A DNA stretch of 64,000 bases from an uncultured Paracoccaceae bacterium. Its GTDB lineage: Bacteria; Pseudomonadota; Alphaproteobacteria; Rhodobacterales; Rhodobacteraceae. Below the pieces are notes generated by a model. It was given only the letters and a program-made list of their open reading frames with translations. It did no database searches and was not told the DNA's origin. The stretch spans positions 248,001-312,000 of the forward strand of contig CAJJAR010000001.1 in the NCBI GenBank assembly GCA_905182105.1, in the 5' to 3' direction. Of the stretch, positions 17,678 through 27,255 are shown in pieces (the stretch's first letter is position 1; the number at the start of each line of letters is the position of its first letter). Made by a program: the position numbers and the translations under genes.

Positions 17678-19585
17678 GTGACGCTCAATCGCGCAGCTAC
17701 AAATGCTATGACGGCTGCTGGCCTAAACTTGATTGGGCAAGCTTTGACCATCTTTGACAGTGAACTGCGGCTGGCGGTCAGCAATGCCCCTTTTAAAGAA
17801 ATGTTTGACCTCCCAGACAAGTTGGTCGCCCATGGTGCCCCCTTTGAGGATACTATTCGTCATCTCGCTTTGCGTGGTGAGTACGGTGACATCGATGATC
17901 TTGAGGCATTTGTTGCTGAGCGGATCGAAGTCGCTCGTGCGTTTGAGCCTCACTATGTTGAGCGCCATCGCTCCAACGGCACGGTCATATCTGTGGAAGG
18001 GTCCCCCCTGCCCCAAGGTGGGTGGATCACCGTCTACACCGATATCACTAGCACCAAGAAACAAGAAACCTTACTACGTGCCCGCTCTGAGGAGTTGACT
18101 GATCAAGTGCTGGCCCACGCCGAAGAACTGGCCAGTACAAACCGCGCACTTGCCGCGACAGTTTCCACGCTTGGTGAAACGAAACGACACCTTACAGAGG
18201 TAGAGGCGCGGACACGCCTGACGACTGAAATGATGCCCGCGCACATCGCACACATTGATGAAACAGGTCATTACACTTACTCCAACCGACAACTCAGCAC
18301 GATCATCCCAGGGCGTCCCAACAACATCATCGGCATGCATATTTCAGATGCCCTTGGGTTGGGCGTATACGAAAAAATAAAACCCATGCTTCACGGCGCA
18401 TTCGCAGGTGAAAATACCTTGACTGAGTTCACCGATGCCACCAGCGCGCATCGCATCCGCGCTGCCTTTACGCCTGACACCCGTGGTGGTGCCTATGTCT
18501 TGTCCACCGATGTAACGTTGGAAACTCAAACCCGCGTAGCACTACAGCAAACCAGCAAACGTGAACTGGCCGCCCAAATGACATCAGGGTTGGCACATGA
18601 TTTCTCGAACTTACTGACCATTATTCTTGGGATGCAGTCCAAGTTGGCACGTCTTGATGAACTACCCTCGGCTGCCAAACCCTTAATCGAAGGCACCTTG
18701 AATGCAGCAAAGCGCGGCGGTGATCTATTGGGCAGCATCGCTGAGATTACCACTCAACGTGTCCAACGTCCGCGTGTCACAGACTTGCATGCATTGCTAC
18801 GAGAGATGGAAACATTAGCAGCGCCAACCTTGCCAGAAAACATCGTTTTCACAGTGACTGACCAACTGCCAAACAAAGCCGTTCTGCTGGATCAAGGTGC
18901 GATTAAAGACGCGTTGCTTAACCTAATCCTCAACGCCCGTGACGCCTGTGGGTCGAACGGAACTATCAAGCTAAGTGCATCAACGGTTCACAACACGTGG
19001 ATCGAATTTACGGTATCAGACACAGGTACGGGATTTTCCGAAGATGCCTTGAAGCACGCATGTGACCCATTTTACACAACCAAAGGCAGCGAAGGCACAG
19101 GGTTAGGCCTCCCCATGGTATACGACATTACCAAACTCGCTGGCGGTGATCTTAGGCTACAAAACACGCCAGAGGGCGGCGCATCAATCCGTCTGCGCCT
19201 GCCGCTGCGCTTTAGCCCAGAGATCACGGGCGGCTTGGCTTTGCTGGTTGAAGACAACGAAGATCTACGCGCGCTTTACCGCGATATGCTGACTGACATG
19301 GGGCACAGCGTTATTGAGGCAACATCAGCTGATGAGGCCACCGCGCTCATCGCCAGCCTGCCCGACATCGCGCTGATCCTTTCGGATATCCGTCTAAGTG
19401 GCGAAGGTACGGGGTTGGATTTGCTTAAGCGGATTGAAAAGGGAAAAACACCTGTCGTTCTAATGACTTCTTTATCCACAAATGACCCATTGCACCATGA
19501 GGCCCAAGCCGCGACAACTGTCCTTGCGAAACCATTCACAACCTACGATCTGGCCAATGTCCTCAAACCGAAGGTGCCACAATGA
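17678..19585 (+). CDS. Hybrid sensor histidine kinase
   Basis: The 635-residue cytoplasmic protein has a PAS-7-type sensor at residues 15-125, a coiled coil at about 126-180, a second PAS-like region at 181-285, a dimerisation helix with the phospho-acceptor His307 in the sequence GLAHDFSN, an ATPase domain with the N box LNARDAC, DTGTGFS and GTGLGLPM, and a receiver domain whose phospho-acceptor is Asp570 (LSDIRLSG) with Lys618. No membrane helix is seen, so the signal is likely intracellular. GTG 17678 has AGGGAG upstream. The gene overlaps the response regulator by ATGA. It is divergent from the liv/ligase operon, which it may control; that is inference. Confidence 0.93.
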   Translation: MTLNRAATNAMTAAGLNLIGQALTIFDSELRLAVSNAPFKEMFDLPDKLVAHGAPFEDTIRHLALRGEYGDIDDLEAFVAERIEVARAFEPHYVERHRSNGTVISVEGSPLPQGGWITVYTDITSTKKQETLLRARSEELTDQVLAHAEELASTNRALAATVSTLGETKRHLTEVEARTRLTTEMMPAHIAHIDETGHYTYSNRQLSTIIPGRPNNIIGMHISDALGLGVYEKIKPMLHGAFAGENTLTEFTDATSAHRIRAAFTPDTRGGAYVLSTDVTLETQTRVALQQTSKRELAAQMTSGLAHDFSNLLTIILGMQSKLARLDELPSAAKPLIEGTLNAAKRGGDLLGSIAEITTQRVQRPRVTDLHALLREMETLAAPTLPENIVFTVTDQLPNKAVLLDQGAIKDALLNLILNARDACGSNGTIKLSASTVHNTWIEFTVSDTGTGFSEDALKHACDPFYTTKGSEGTGLGLPMVYDITKLAGGDLRLQNTPEGGASIRLRLPLRFSPEITGGLALLVEDNEDLRALYRDMLTDMGHSVIEATSADEATALIASLPDIALILSDIRLSGEGTGLDLLKRIEKGKTPVVLMTSLSTNDPLHHEAQAATTVLAKPFTTYDLANVLKPKVPQ

Positions 19586-20283
19586 CAGCGCCGTTAGTAA
19601 CCATCCTTGATGATGAGCCAGCCATTCGCACAATGCTGGCTGATGCGCTGGAAGATGCTGGTTTCCGGACGATGTGTTTTGGACGTGCCCGAGAATTTGA
19701 GGCTGCGTTGCAAAAGCACACGCCTGATGTTTGCTTGGTCGACTTATCCTTGCCTGACACTGATGGCCTGACGGTTGTTCACCGTCTTGCATTGGAACAA
19801 GGGGCTTCTGTCATCATCATTTCTGGCCGTGCGCAGGTGCAGGATCGGGTTACTGGTCTGGAACTGGGCGCCGATGACTACATCATTAAACCGTTTGATC
19901 CCTTGGAAGTAGTTGCGCGCGTTCGCGCCCGATTGCGCGGTGGCAAAGCTGTGACCCAAACCAGCAATACTGCTAAATTCAATGGTTGGACCGCTCATTT
20001 TGATGCATACACTTTGATCGACGATGCAGGTGATGCCACCCCTTTTTCACATGCAGAAGGCGAAGTGCTTCGTCTCTTCCTTGATAGCCCAAAGCGTCTA
20101 ATCACCCGCACCCAAATGCAAGAGTCCTTGGGTGGGGCCGCAAGCGAAAGTTTTGACCGCGCGATGGATGTGCGTATTTCGCGCCTGCGTACTAAATTGC
20201 GTGAAGATCCCAAGAACCCTCAGTTGATCAAAACGATCTATGGTGCCGGGTATATTTTTCTTGGGGATGTCAGCTGGAGCTAA
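19582..20283 (+). CDS. OmpR-family response regulator
   Basis: The 233-residue regulator has a receiver domain (residues 1-118) with the acidic pair Asp10/Asp11, phospho-acceptor Asp54 (CLVDLSLPDTDG) and Lys103 (IIKPFD), and a C-terminal winged-helix domain with a recognition segment around AMDVRISRLRTKLREDP. Coupling to the hybrid kinase by the ATGA overlap marks it as the partner output protein. The target genes are unknown. No other regulator gene lies close. Confidence 0.94.
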   Translation: MTAPLVTILDDEPAIRTMLADALEDAGFRTMCFGRAREFEAALQKHTPDVCLVDLSLPDTDGLTVVHRLALEQGASVIIISGRAQVQDRVTGLELGADDYIIKPFDPLEVVARVRARLRGGKAVTQTSNTAKFNGWTAHFDAYTLIDDAGDATPFSHAEGEVLRLFLDSPKRLITRTQMQESLGGAASESFDRAMDVRISRLRTKLREDPKNPQLIKTIYGAGYIFLGDVSWS

Positions 20284-20367
20284 CCAAAAATTAGGCACAC
20301 GTCAAAAACCTGCTCAAACAACAATTGGCTCTTCACCTCACTGAAAACACTGATAGAATCACTGGCA

Positions 20368-20595
20368 ATGCTAGACGTCGTTTTATATCGCCCCAGCCGC
20401 AAGGCGCGACCACGGTTTTATCGTGTCGAAATCGCTATGGATCTATTTTCCGAAGTGTCGGTGTTGCGCGAATGGGGTGTCAAAGGTGGCGCACCCTGTG
20501 AAACGATAACAAGCTTTGGCAATTTACGAGACGCGTCCCACGCCGCCGATGCCTATCGCATCCGCGCCCAAAAACGCGGTTATAAACGCGCTTAA
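20368..20595 (+). CDS. WGR domain protein
   Basis: This 75-residue protein is almost entirely one WGR domain, a small fold also found in PARP enzymes and in bacterial proteins of unknown role. The sequence has the expected YRVEIAMDLFSEVSVLREWG pattern; the motif reads WGV instead of WGR, then KGG. It starts at ATG 20368 without a strong SD, 84 bases after the response regulator, and ends before a bidirectional terminator. Function unknown. Confidence 0.85.
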   Translation: MLDVVLYRPSRKARPRFYRVEIAMDLFSEVSVLREWGVKGGAPCETITSFGNLRDASHAADAYRIRAQKRGYKRA

Positions 20596-20604
20596 ACTTT
20601 GGGA

Positions 20605-20631
20605 AAAAGGCGGGCCGCGGCCCACCTTTTA
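20605..20631. terminator. Bidirectional terminator between the WGR gene and fdhF
   Basis: AAAAGG-GGGCC and GGCCC-CCTTTT pair across a two-base loop with one internal mismatch, flanked by A-rich and T-rich runs. It separates convergent genes. Confidence 0.8.
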
Positions 20632-20636
20632 ATTTC

Positions 20637-23399
20637 CTATTCAGCCGCCATTACATCAGCAGCAGCTTCAACCTTTACAGCCGAGAACTTAAATTCTGGA
20701 ATCTTCCCAAAGGGATCAACCGCTGGATTTGTCAGAATGTTTGCCGCCGCTTCGACAAAAGCAAATGGTAAGAACACCATGTCCGGTGCCACAGCACGAT
20801 CCATACGTGCCATGATCACAATCGAACCACGCTTCGTGGTCAGACGGACATGCCCACCCGGTTCTACGCCTAACTTGCGCAAAGTGGATGGGTGCAGCGA
20901 ACAGTTTGCCTCAGGCTCTAACCCATCCAATACAGTCGCACGACGGGTCATAGAACCTGTGTGCCAGTGCTCTAGCTGACGGCCTGTTGTCAGGATCATT
21001 GGGTATTCCGCATCAGGCACATCATCAGGGGCAATCACGCTAGCAGGCGTAAATTTTGCACGCCCATCGGCACGTGGGAAACCATCGCCAAACACAACAG
21101 CCTGACCAGGATCAGTCGGGCTAAGTGACGGATAGGTCACAGCCTCAGTTGTCAAACGATCCCACGTGATATTGTCGAGACTGCGCATATTCACTGTCAT
21201 CTCAGCAAACACTTCACTTGGATGCGTATATGTCCAATCCAAGCCACAACGTTTGGCCAACTCAACTTCGATCCACCAGTCTTCTTTCGCCTCACCCGGA
21301 GGTACAACCGCTTGGCGCACCATTTGCACCTGACGGTTCGTGTTGGAAACCGTACCTGATTTTTCATACAGCGCAGAGGCTGGCAAAATTACGTCGGCAT
21401 AGTTCGCAGTTTCAGTGATAAAGATGTCTTGCACAACCAAGTGATCAAGTTTGGCCAAAGCATCACGCGCATGTTCAACATCTGGATCAGACATCGCTGG
21501 GTTCTCACCCAAAATGTACATCGCCTTGATCTTGTCCTCATGGACCGCATCCATGATTTCGGTCACGGTTAGGCCCTTCTCATTTGAGAAATCACCTGAC
21601 CCCCAAACTTCGGTGAAGGCAGAGCGCACACCATCGTCCGTCACAGACTGGTAGTCTGGTAAGAACATCGGAACCAAGCCGGCGTCAGACGCACCTTGTA
21701 CGTTGTTCTGACCACGCAGTGGGTGAAGGCCAGAGCCTGGGCGACCAACTTGACCCGTCATCAACGCCAAAGAAATCAAGCAACGCGCATTGTCTGTACC
21801 GTGGATGTGTTGACTGACGCCCATACCCCAGAAAATCATCCCTGCCTTAGCACCTGCAAATGTGCGGGCGACTGCGCGTAAAGTTTCAGCGTCGATGCCA
21901 CAAATTTCAGACATTTTCTCTGGTGTGAAATCCTTAAGGTGGGCTTTTTCAGCTTCCCAATTTTCAGTATATGCCTCGATATATTGTTGGTCGTACAACC
22001 CCTCTTCAACGATCACATGCATGATCGCGTTCAACATTGAGACGTCCGCACCGGGGCGAAACTGAAGCATGTGACTGGCAAAGCGCTTAAGCGCCTGACC
22101 GCGTGGATCCATCACAATCAACTTGCCGCCACGTTTGGTGAACTGTTTGAAATAGGTCGCAGCTACAGGGTGGTTTTCGATCGGGTTTGCCCCGATTACG
22201 ATGGCCACATCTGCATTTTCGATTTCGTTGAATGTTGCCGTTACAGCACCCGATCCAACGTTTTCAATCAACGCAGAAACGGATGAGGCGTGGCACAAAC
22301 GCGTACAGTGGTCGACGTTGTTGTGCTTAAACCCTTCACGAATGAATTTCTGGAACAGATAGGCTTCTTCATTGGTGCACTTGGCAGACCCAAAACCAGC
22401 CACTTCGCGCCCGCGCCCCTTCAGGCCATTAGCAGCAAAATCCAGCGCCTCATCCCAAGTTGCCTCACGAAAAACACTGCCCCAATTCCCAGGGTCAACA
22501 TTCAAACCCTTGGCGGGTGCATCGTCGCGACGGATCAACGGTTTGGTCAGACGGTGATTGTGGTGGATGTAGTCGTAACCAAAGCGACCCTTAACGCACA
22601 AACGGCCCTCGTTTGCAGGACCATTGATGCCCTCAACATACTTCACCTTGCCATCTTTGACCTTGATCGAAATCTGGCAACCCACGCCACAAAACGCACA
22701 AACGCTTTCTGTTTCGCTATCAAAATCTTTGCTGTCCCCAACGCCGTCACCCGCAGTCACAGCGGCAGGCATCAAAGCGCCTGTTGGACAGGCTTGAACG
22801 CATTCGCCACACGCCACACAAGATGAATCACCCATAGGGTCGGCCATATCAAAAGTAGGGTAACTATCATGGCCCCGGCCCGACATACCGATCACATCGT
22901 TAACCTGAACCTCACGACACGCGCGCACGCACAAACCACAAGAAATACAAGCATCCAAGTTAACAGACATCGCAACGTGACTGTCATCCAACAACGGAAT
23001 ACGACCCTCTTCCAATTTTGGAAAACGGCTCTCCGACACACTATTCAACTCGGCCATATCCCACAGGTGCGCTGATTTATCATGAGAATCTTCACGGGCT
23101 GGTTGGTCTGCAACCAACATTTCAACCACCATCTTGCGCGCATTCTCAGCGCGGGCTGAATTGGTGGTTACCACCATGCCATTCAAAGGCTCACGAATAC
23201 AAGAAGCGGCCAGCGTACGCTCACCGTCGATCTCAACCATACAGGCGCGGCAATTGCCATCAGGGCGATAACCGGGTGCTGGCTTGTGGCACAGGTGAGG
23301 GATAACAAGTCCACGACCATTGGCCACTTCCCAGATTGTCAGGCCGAATTCGGCCTCGACTTCTGTGCCATCTAGTGTGAATTTCACTGTATCGGACAT
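20637..23399 (-). CDS. NAD-type formate dehydrogenase alpha subunit (Cys form)
   Basis: The 920-residue molybdoenzyme has a NuoG-like N-terminal [2Fe-2S] domain (Cys37, 50, 53, 67), two ferredoxin-type [4Fe-4S] motifs (Cys151/154/157/161 and Cys194/197/200/204), a further [4Fe-4S] site starting CAFCGVGC near 234, and a bis-MGD catalytic domain. Alignment by eye to E. coli FdhF puts Cys369-His370 (RLCHASS) at the selenocysteine-His position, so this is the cysteine form. It oxidises formate to CO2. ATG 23399 has GGGGGAGG upstream; the family begins here. The beta, gamma and FdhD-type partner genes are not in the window, so the complex must be completed from elsewhere. Confidence 0.92.
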   Translation of the reverse strand: MSDTVKFTLDGTEVEAEFGLTIWEVANGRGLVIPHLCHKPAPGYRPDGNCRACMVEIDGERTLAASCIREPLNGMVVTTNSARAENARKMVVEMLVADQPAREDSHDKSAHLWDMAELNSVSESRFPKLEEGRIPLLDDSHVAMSVNLDACISCGLCVRACREVQVNDVIGMSGRGHDSYPTFDMADPMGDSSCVACGECVQACPTGALMPAAVTAGDGVGDSKDFDSETESVCAFCGVGCQISIKVKDGKVKYVEGINGPANEGRLCVKGRFGYDYIHHNHRLTKPLIRRDDAPAKGLNVDPGNWGSVFREATWDEALDFAANGLKGRGREVAGFGSAKCTNEEAYLFQKFIREGFKHNNVDHCTRLCHASSVSALIENVGSGAVTATFNEIENADVAIVIGANPIENHPVAATYFKQFTKRGGKLIVMDPRGQALKRFASHMLQFRPGADVSMLNAIMHVIVEEGLYDQQYIEAYTENWEAEKAHLKDFTPEKMSEICGIDAETLRAVARTFAGAKAGMIFWGMGVSQHIHGTDNARCLISLALMTGQVGRPGSGLHPLRGQNNVQGASDAGLVPMFLPDYQSVTDDGVRSAFTEVWGSGDFSNEKGLTVTEIMDAVHEDKIKAMYILGENPAMSDPDVEHARDALAKLDHLVVQDIFITETANYADVILPASALYEKSGTVSNTNRQVQMVRQAVVPPGEAKEDWWIEVELAKRCGLDWTYTHPSEVFAEMTVNMRSLDNITWDRLTTEAVTYPSLSPTDPGQAVVFGDGFPRADGRAKFTPASVIAPDDVPDAEYPMILTTGRQLEHWHTGSMTRRATVLDGLEPEANCSLHPSTLRKLGVEPGGHVRLTTKRGSIVIMARMDRAVAPDMVFLPFAFVEAAANILTNPAVDPFGKIPEFKFSAVKVEAAADVMAAE

Positions 23400-23604
23400 G
23401 CTATGCCTCCCCCTATTGTAGTCCTCTCTAACAAACAATGACGTAAATTCGGACACTCAATCGCGACATTCATACTCGAATTTACGCCAAGACATGCGGC
23501 GTCACCAACTTCGTCTTACTAAATAAACTCCCCGCGGAGCGTTCCACCCCTTCCAACCCTCGCAGACCTCACTTATCCATTTGGAAACCGCACAAGGAAC
23601 CTAC

Positions 23605-24258
23605 ATGTCCCACATCACCCTCATTCGTCACGGACAAGCAAACTCCACCGCTACAGACGAGGCCAGCTATGACCGCCTCAGCCCCCTTGGACACCAACAG
23701 GCAAAGTGGTTGGGTGAACACCTGAGCGAAACAAACCAAGTGCACCAAAACCTGTATACAGGCACTTTGCGCCGTCATGCTGAAACCGCAGATGGTATGG
23801 CCACTGGCTTAACGCCGATCCGCGATGAACGGCTTAATGAGCTCGAATATTTCACTCTCGCCACCGCGCTTGAGGCTGAACACGGGCTTGCAATGCCAAC
23901 TCAACAGTCAGAATTTGTTCATCACTTACCACGCGTCTTTGAAGCTTGGAAAGCGAACCAAATCGAAGGGGCACCAGAACGCTTTAGTGATTTTGAAACA
24001 CGTGTAAACGATGTGATCAAAGACATTGCCGCACGCCCTGGGCCCTCATTGGTGGTCACATCTGGCGGCCTTATTTCGATGGTTATGCGTCAGCACCTTG
24101 ATTTGGATATCGTCAAAATGGCCAATCTAGCTCTTGCCATAATGAACAGCTCGATCCATCGCTTGCACCCAGTCGGTGGCACAATGTCACCTGTGATGTT
24201 CAATGCAGTTCCGCACCTCGAAGCACCCGAACGTCACCACGCACAAACACACGTTTAA
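23605..24258 (+). CDS. Histidine phosphatase family protein
   Basis: The 217-residue protein belongs to the phosphoglycerate mutase-like histidine phosphatases. It starts with the catalytic motif LIRHGQA (His8), and has GTLRRHAETA near residue 53 and the late VVTSGGLISMVM, where the second His of the family is replaced or shifted (TSGG rather than THGG). ATG 23605 follows AAGGA. Its substrate is unknown. It is followed after 11 bases by a GST gene, suggesting an operon of three genes. Confidence 0.85.
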   Translation: MSHITLIRHGQANSTATDEASYDRLSPLGHQQAKWLGEHLSETNQVHQNLYTGTLRRHAETADGMATGLTPIRDERLNELEYFTLATALEAEHGLAMPTQQSEFVHHLPRVFEAWKANQIEGAPERFSDFETRVNDVIKDIAARPGPSLVVTSGGLISMVMRQHLDLDIVKMANLALAIMNSSIHRLHPVGGTMSPVMFNAVPHLEAPERHHAQTHV

Positions 24259-24269
24259 AGGATCAAATC

Positions 24270-24887
24270 ATGCAATTGTTTTATGCTCCAAACACCATCT
24301 CGATGTCAGTTGCTATAGCACTGCAAGAGGCAGGCCTCGGGCATGAATTGACCTGCGTGGACTTTACAAAGGCAGAGCAATCCAGCGAAACCTATCTCGC
24401 TAAAAACCCAAAAGGTCGAGTGCCAACTTTGATCGTTGGGGACAAGGCACTCACCGAAACAGGTGCATTGCTGGAATATATCGCGGCACTTGTTCCTGAA
24501 AAAAAGCTTGCGCCAACTGATCCATCGCAAGCCTTCAAAATGCGCAGCGTTATGTTCTACCTGGCCTCAACAATGCACGTGAACCATGCTCACAAAATGC
24601 GTGGCTCGCGTTGGGCGGATTCACAAACCAGCTATGACGACATGACATCAAAAGTACCGCAAACAATGGCTGTTTCTGCAAGCTACATCGAAGAAGAGTG
24701 CCTGGAGGGTCAATTCGTTTTGGGCGAAAATTTTTGCATTGCTGACATCTATTTATTTAACGTTTGCACATGGCTTGCTGGCGATGGAGTTGAAGTTAAA
24801 AATTACCCGAAACTCATCGCGCATATGACAGCAATGGAAGACCGCGCCTCGGTTAAGAAAATCCGCGAACTCGGAATTCTCACATGA
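24270..24887 (+). CDS. Glutathione S-transferase family protein
   Basis: This 205-residue protein has the thioredoxin-like GST N-domain with LFYAPNTISMSVAIALQEAG, the NPKGRVPTL motif near residue 50 and ALTETGALLEYI (glutathione-binding Glu-Thr), followed by a helical C-domain with ENFCIADIYLF. It resembles the beta/theta-like bacterial branch. AAGGATC precedes ATG 24270. The end overlaps the next gene by ATGA, so the two are likely cotranslated. Substrate unknown. Confidence 0.9.
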   Translation: MQLFYAPNTISMSVAIALQEAGLGHELTCVDFTKAEQSSETYLAKNPKGRVPTLIVGDKALTETGALLEYIAALVPEKKLAPTDPSQAFKMRSVMFYLASTMHVNHAHKMRGSRWADSQTSYDDMTSKVPQTMAVSASYIEEECLEGQFVLGENFCIADIYLFNVCTWLAGDGVEVKNYPKLIAHMTAMEDRASVKKIRELGILT

Positions 24888-25936
24888 CACATTTATGGGT
24901 GCGTGCCGAGCAACGCGACAACGAAGAACGCGTGGGCTTAAGCCCTGAAGGTGCCGCCACATTGATCGAAGCAGGCATAAAGGTCACTGTTGAAGAAAGC
25001 CAAAGTCGCTGCACGCCCATCCAGGGCTACATCAATGCAGGGTGCAATATCGCGCCCGCGAACACTTGGCCATCTGCTCCGCTTGATGCTATTATCTTTG
25101 GCTTAAAAGAACTCCCTGAAGACGGTGCCCCCCTACCACACAAACACATCATGTTTGGTCACGCCTTCAAAGGACAGCCCGCAGGCCAGCGATTGCTGCG
25201 CCGTTTCATCGAAGGTGGTGGCACACTGTATGACCTGGAGTATCTTGTTGATAAAACAGGGTACCGTGTTGCAGCGTTCGGCTATTGGGCAGGTTATGCG
25301 GGTGCTGCGGTTGCACTCAAATGCTGGGCAGCTCAGCAACGCGGCAAGATGGCGGAGGCCGTCGGAACCTATCCAAACGCCGCTAATTTGGTGGCCGACC
25401 TGAAAAACGATCTTATGAATGTGCAGGCAATGCCAAGCGCATTGGTCATAGGTGCATTGGGCCGTGTTGGCGCCGGTGCGTCTAATTTGTGCGCCAAAAT
25501 GGGGATAACGACAACGAAGTGGGATATTCCTGAAACTGCGAGCGGTGGGCCATTCCCTGAAGTCCTCGAACACGACATCTTTTTTAACTGTATTTTAGCA
25601 TCTCCTGGGACGCCTGTTTTTGTGCCTAAAACTGCAAAAATGATAACCCGTCAACTCACAGTCATCTGTGACATTGCTTGCGACCCTGACAGCAATTTTT
25701 CACCCATCAAGGTGTATGACCGCACAACAAACTGGAACCAACCTGCCCTGCGGGTCCATGACGACCCACCTTTGGATGTGACCGCAATTGACAACTTGCC
25801 ATCAATGCTCCCGAACGAAAGTTCTCTGGACTATGCAGAACAGTTGCTGCCCTCATTGTTGGGCTTGAATGATTTGTCATCTGGCGTTTGGGGGCGCGCT
25901 CAAAGCACCTACCTGAAACACACCGAAAAAATTTAA
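24884..25936 (+). CDS. Saccharopine dehydrogenase (Lys1-type)-like oxidoreductase
   Basis: The 350-residue protein resembles the NAD-dependent, lysine-forming saccharopine dehydrogenase of the alanine dehydrogenase/transhydrogenase superfamily. Visible features are WVRAEQRDNEERVGLSPEGA at the start, HIMFGHAFKGQ near residue 87, a Rossmann motif ALVIGALGRVGAGA near residue 186 and ICDIACDPDSNFSPI near 263. In bacteria such genes occur outside lysine pathways, so the exact substrate here is uncertain. It forms the last gene of the phosphatase-GST-dehydrogenase group and converges on the SDR gene with 6 bases between stops. Confidence 0.85.
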   Translation: MTHLWVRAEQRDNEERVGLSPEGAATLIEAGIKVTVEESQSRCTPIQGYINAGCNIAPANTWPSAPLDAIIFGLKELPEDGAPLPHKHIMFGHAFKGQPAGQRLLRRFIEGGGTLYDLEYLVDKTGYRVAAFGYWAGYAGAAVALKCWAAQQRGKMAEAVGTYPNAANLVADLKNDLMNVQAMPSALVIGALGRVGAGASNLCAKMGITTTKWDIPETASGGPFPEVLEHDIFFNCILASPGTPVFVPKTAKMITRQLTVICDIACDPDSNFSPIKVYDRTTNWNQPALRVHDDPPLDVTAIDNLPSMLPNESSLDYAEQLLPSLLGLNDLSSGVWGRAQSTYLKHTEKI

Positions 25937-25942
25937 CAGAGG

Positions 25943-26674
25943 TTAGCTGAAAATTCGGTAGTATATCCAATCAGGCAAGAACTGACTGCCGCGGAACAAC
26001 AACGAAAATAAATGCGGAAAGCTTTTTTTAAAGGCCGTACCATTCATATGCTCAAACATCTCGCGGGCCGCAGTCTCTGGCTCCATGATAAATGGCATCT
26101 TAAAGTCATTCTTAGCAGTTAATTGTGTTTTGATAAAACCTGGGTTGGCAATTTGAACGTTTACACCCGTTTTTCGTAGATCAGCATACATGCACTCGGC
26201 AAGCGACATAGTTGCGGCTTTTGATGCTGTGTACCCTATAGATCTAGGCAATCCGCGAAAGCCTGTCAGGCTGGAGGTTATAACGATGTGTCCATCATCT
26301 TTTGCCACAAAATTTGGAACGACTTGCCCCAACACGCGCACGTAACCGGTGAAATTGATATCGGCCATAGCAGTTGCCTGATCTGCGTTCCATTCACTGG
26401 CACCAAAAGGCCAATAAACCCCAGCTAATAAGACCACCCCGTCAATATCACCGATCGCAGCAGCAGCCGACTTTACACTTTCATCGTCAGCGATGTCCAT
26501 AACTTGATAGCTGGCTTTTCCAGGCAATCCAGCGACGACCTGGACCAACTTGTCTTCGGAACGCGCTGATATAATCACCTCTGCCCCAGAGCGGCTCATG
26601 ACTTGTGCAAGTGCGGCACCTAAACCGTCACTGGCACCGACCAGCCAATACCTTTTACCCTGCCACTCGCGCAT
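25943..26674 (-). CDS. Short-chain dehydrogenase/reductase, last gene of the RpoE-linked operon
   Basis: The 243-residue SDR has the nucleotide-binding motif GASDGLGAALA near residue 13, the NAG-equivalent LLAGVY near residue 82, Ser133-type catalytic residue in ITSSL, and YTASKAA near residue 148. The start overlaps the DUF3833 stop as TAATG. Its position in a five-gene run beside rpoE-chrR matches the order I recall for Rhodobacter sphaeroides RSP_1087-1091, where the operon belongs to the singlet-oxygen response. Its reaction is unknown. Confidence 0.9.
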   Translation of the reverse strand: MREWQGKRYWLVGASDGLGAALAQVMSRSGAEVIISARSEDKLVQVVAGLPGKASYQVMDIADDESVKSAAAAIGDIDGVVLLAGVYWPFGASEWNADQATAMADINFTGYVRVLGQVVPNFVAKDDGHIVITSSLTGFRGLPRSIGYTASKAATMSLAECMYADLRKTGVNVQIANPGFIKTQLTAKNDFKMPFIMEPETAAREMFEHMNGTAFKKSFPHLFSLLFRGSQFLPDWIYYRIFS

Positions 26675-27252
26675 TACGCGCTATCCTTCATCTCGATACT
26701 GACGGGGCGCATCGTCGCTATCAGTTCAGCGACTTGGATACCAAATTTACGGAATTGGGATCGATTGACGATTGAACCATTTGGCGCAAGGTACATCCAA
26801 TCCACCGTGTTCAAAACGTAGCCACCCGCGCTATCTGGTAAACGTAAGCGATATTTCAATTGAACGGACGAACCAACTTGAAACCCCTCACCTTCGCCAA
26901 CAACGTCAGGCGCTGTGGCCTTGATTGCACCGTTCTGATCAATTATTAAATCCCAGCAACGGTTCTGAATCGAACCATCGTCATAACGAAATTCTTCGCT
27001 CATGACCCCGTGGTTACCTTCCCACGAACAATCAAAAGCACCCACAAATCGACTGCTTACGCGACCAAAAGGACCATAAATCACACCCTCACAAGCAATT
27101 GGACCATTCATGTGCTGACGCAAATCAAACATTTCTGGGCCACTCATATAGTCACTTGGTTTTTGCGCGACAAAGCTTGCGTACCGACCACGCAGCAGGT
27201 TCAAAGCCAGCACAAGCGCCGCGCCCAGAAGAATATAGAGTAAACTATTCAT
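26674..27252 (-). CDS. DUF3833 family protein
   Basis: This 192-residue protein has one N-terminal membrane helix (residues 3-20) and a lipocalin-like beta-rich domain with MFDLRQHMNGPIACEGVIYGPFGRVSSRF and a WDLIIDQNG segment, typical of DUF3833. Function is unknown. GAGG just upstream of ATG 27252 overlaps the end of the transporter gene, with 3 bases between them. It belongs to the RpoE-linked operon and is probably anchored at the inner membrane facing the periplasm. Confidence 0.88.
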   Translation of the reverse strand: MNSLLYILLGAALVLALNLLRGRYASFVAQKPSDYMSGPEMFDLRQHMNGPIACEGVIYGPFGRVSSRFVGAFDCSWEGNHGVMSEEFRYDDGSIQNRCWDLIIDQNGAIKATAPDVVGEGEGFQVGSSVQLKYRLRLPDSAGGYVLNTVDWMYLAPNGSIVNRSQFRKFGIQVAELIATMRPVSIEMKDSA

Positions 27253-27255
27253 AGA

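Noticed and set aside
22283-22306. Selenocysteine in formate dehydrogenase
   Set aside because: The active-site codon encodes Cys369 (RLCHASS) and the frame has no internal TGA.
22290-22826. 178-codon frame opposite the formate dehydrogenase gene
   Set aside because: Shadow frame within a well-supported gene; the protein has no recognisable family.
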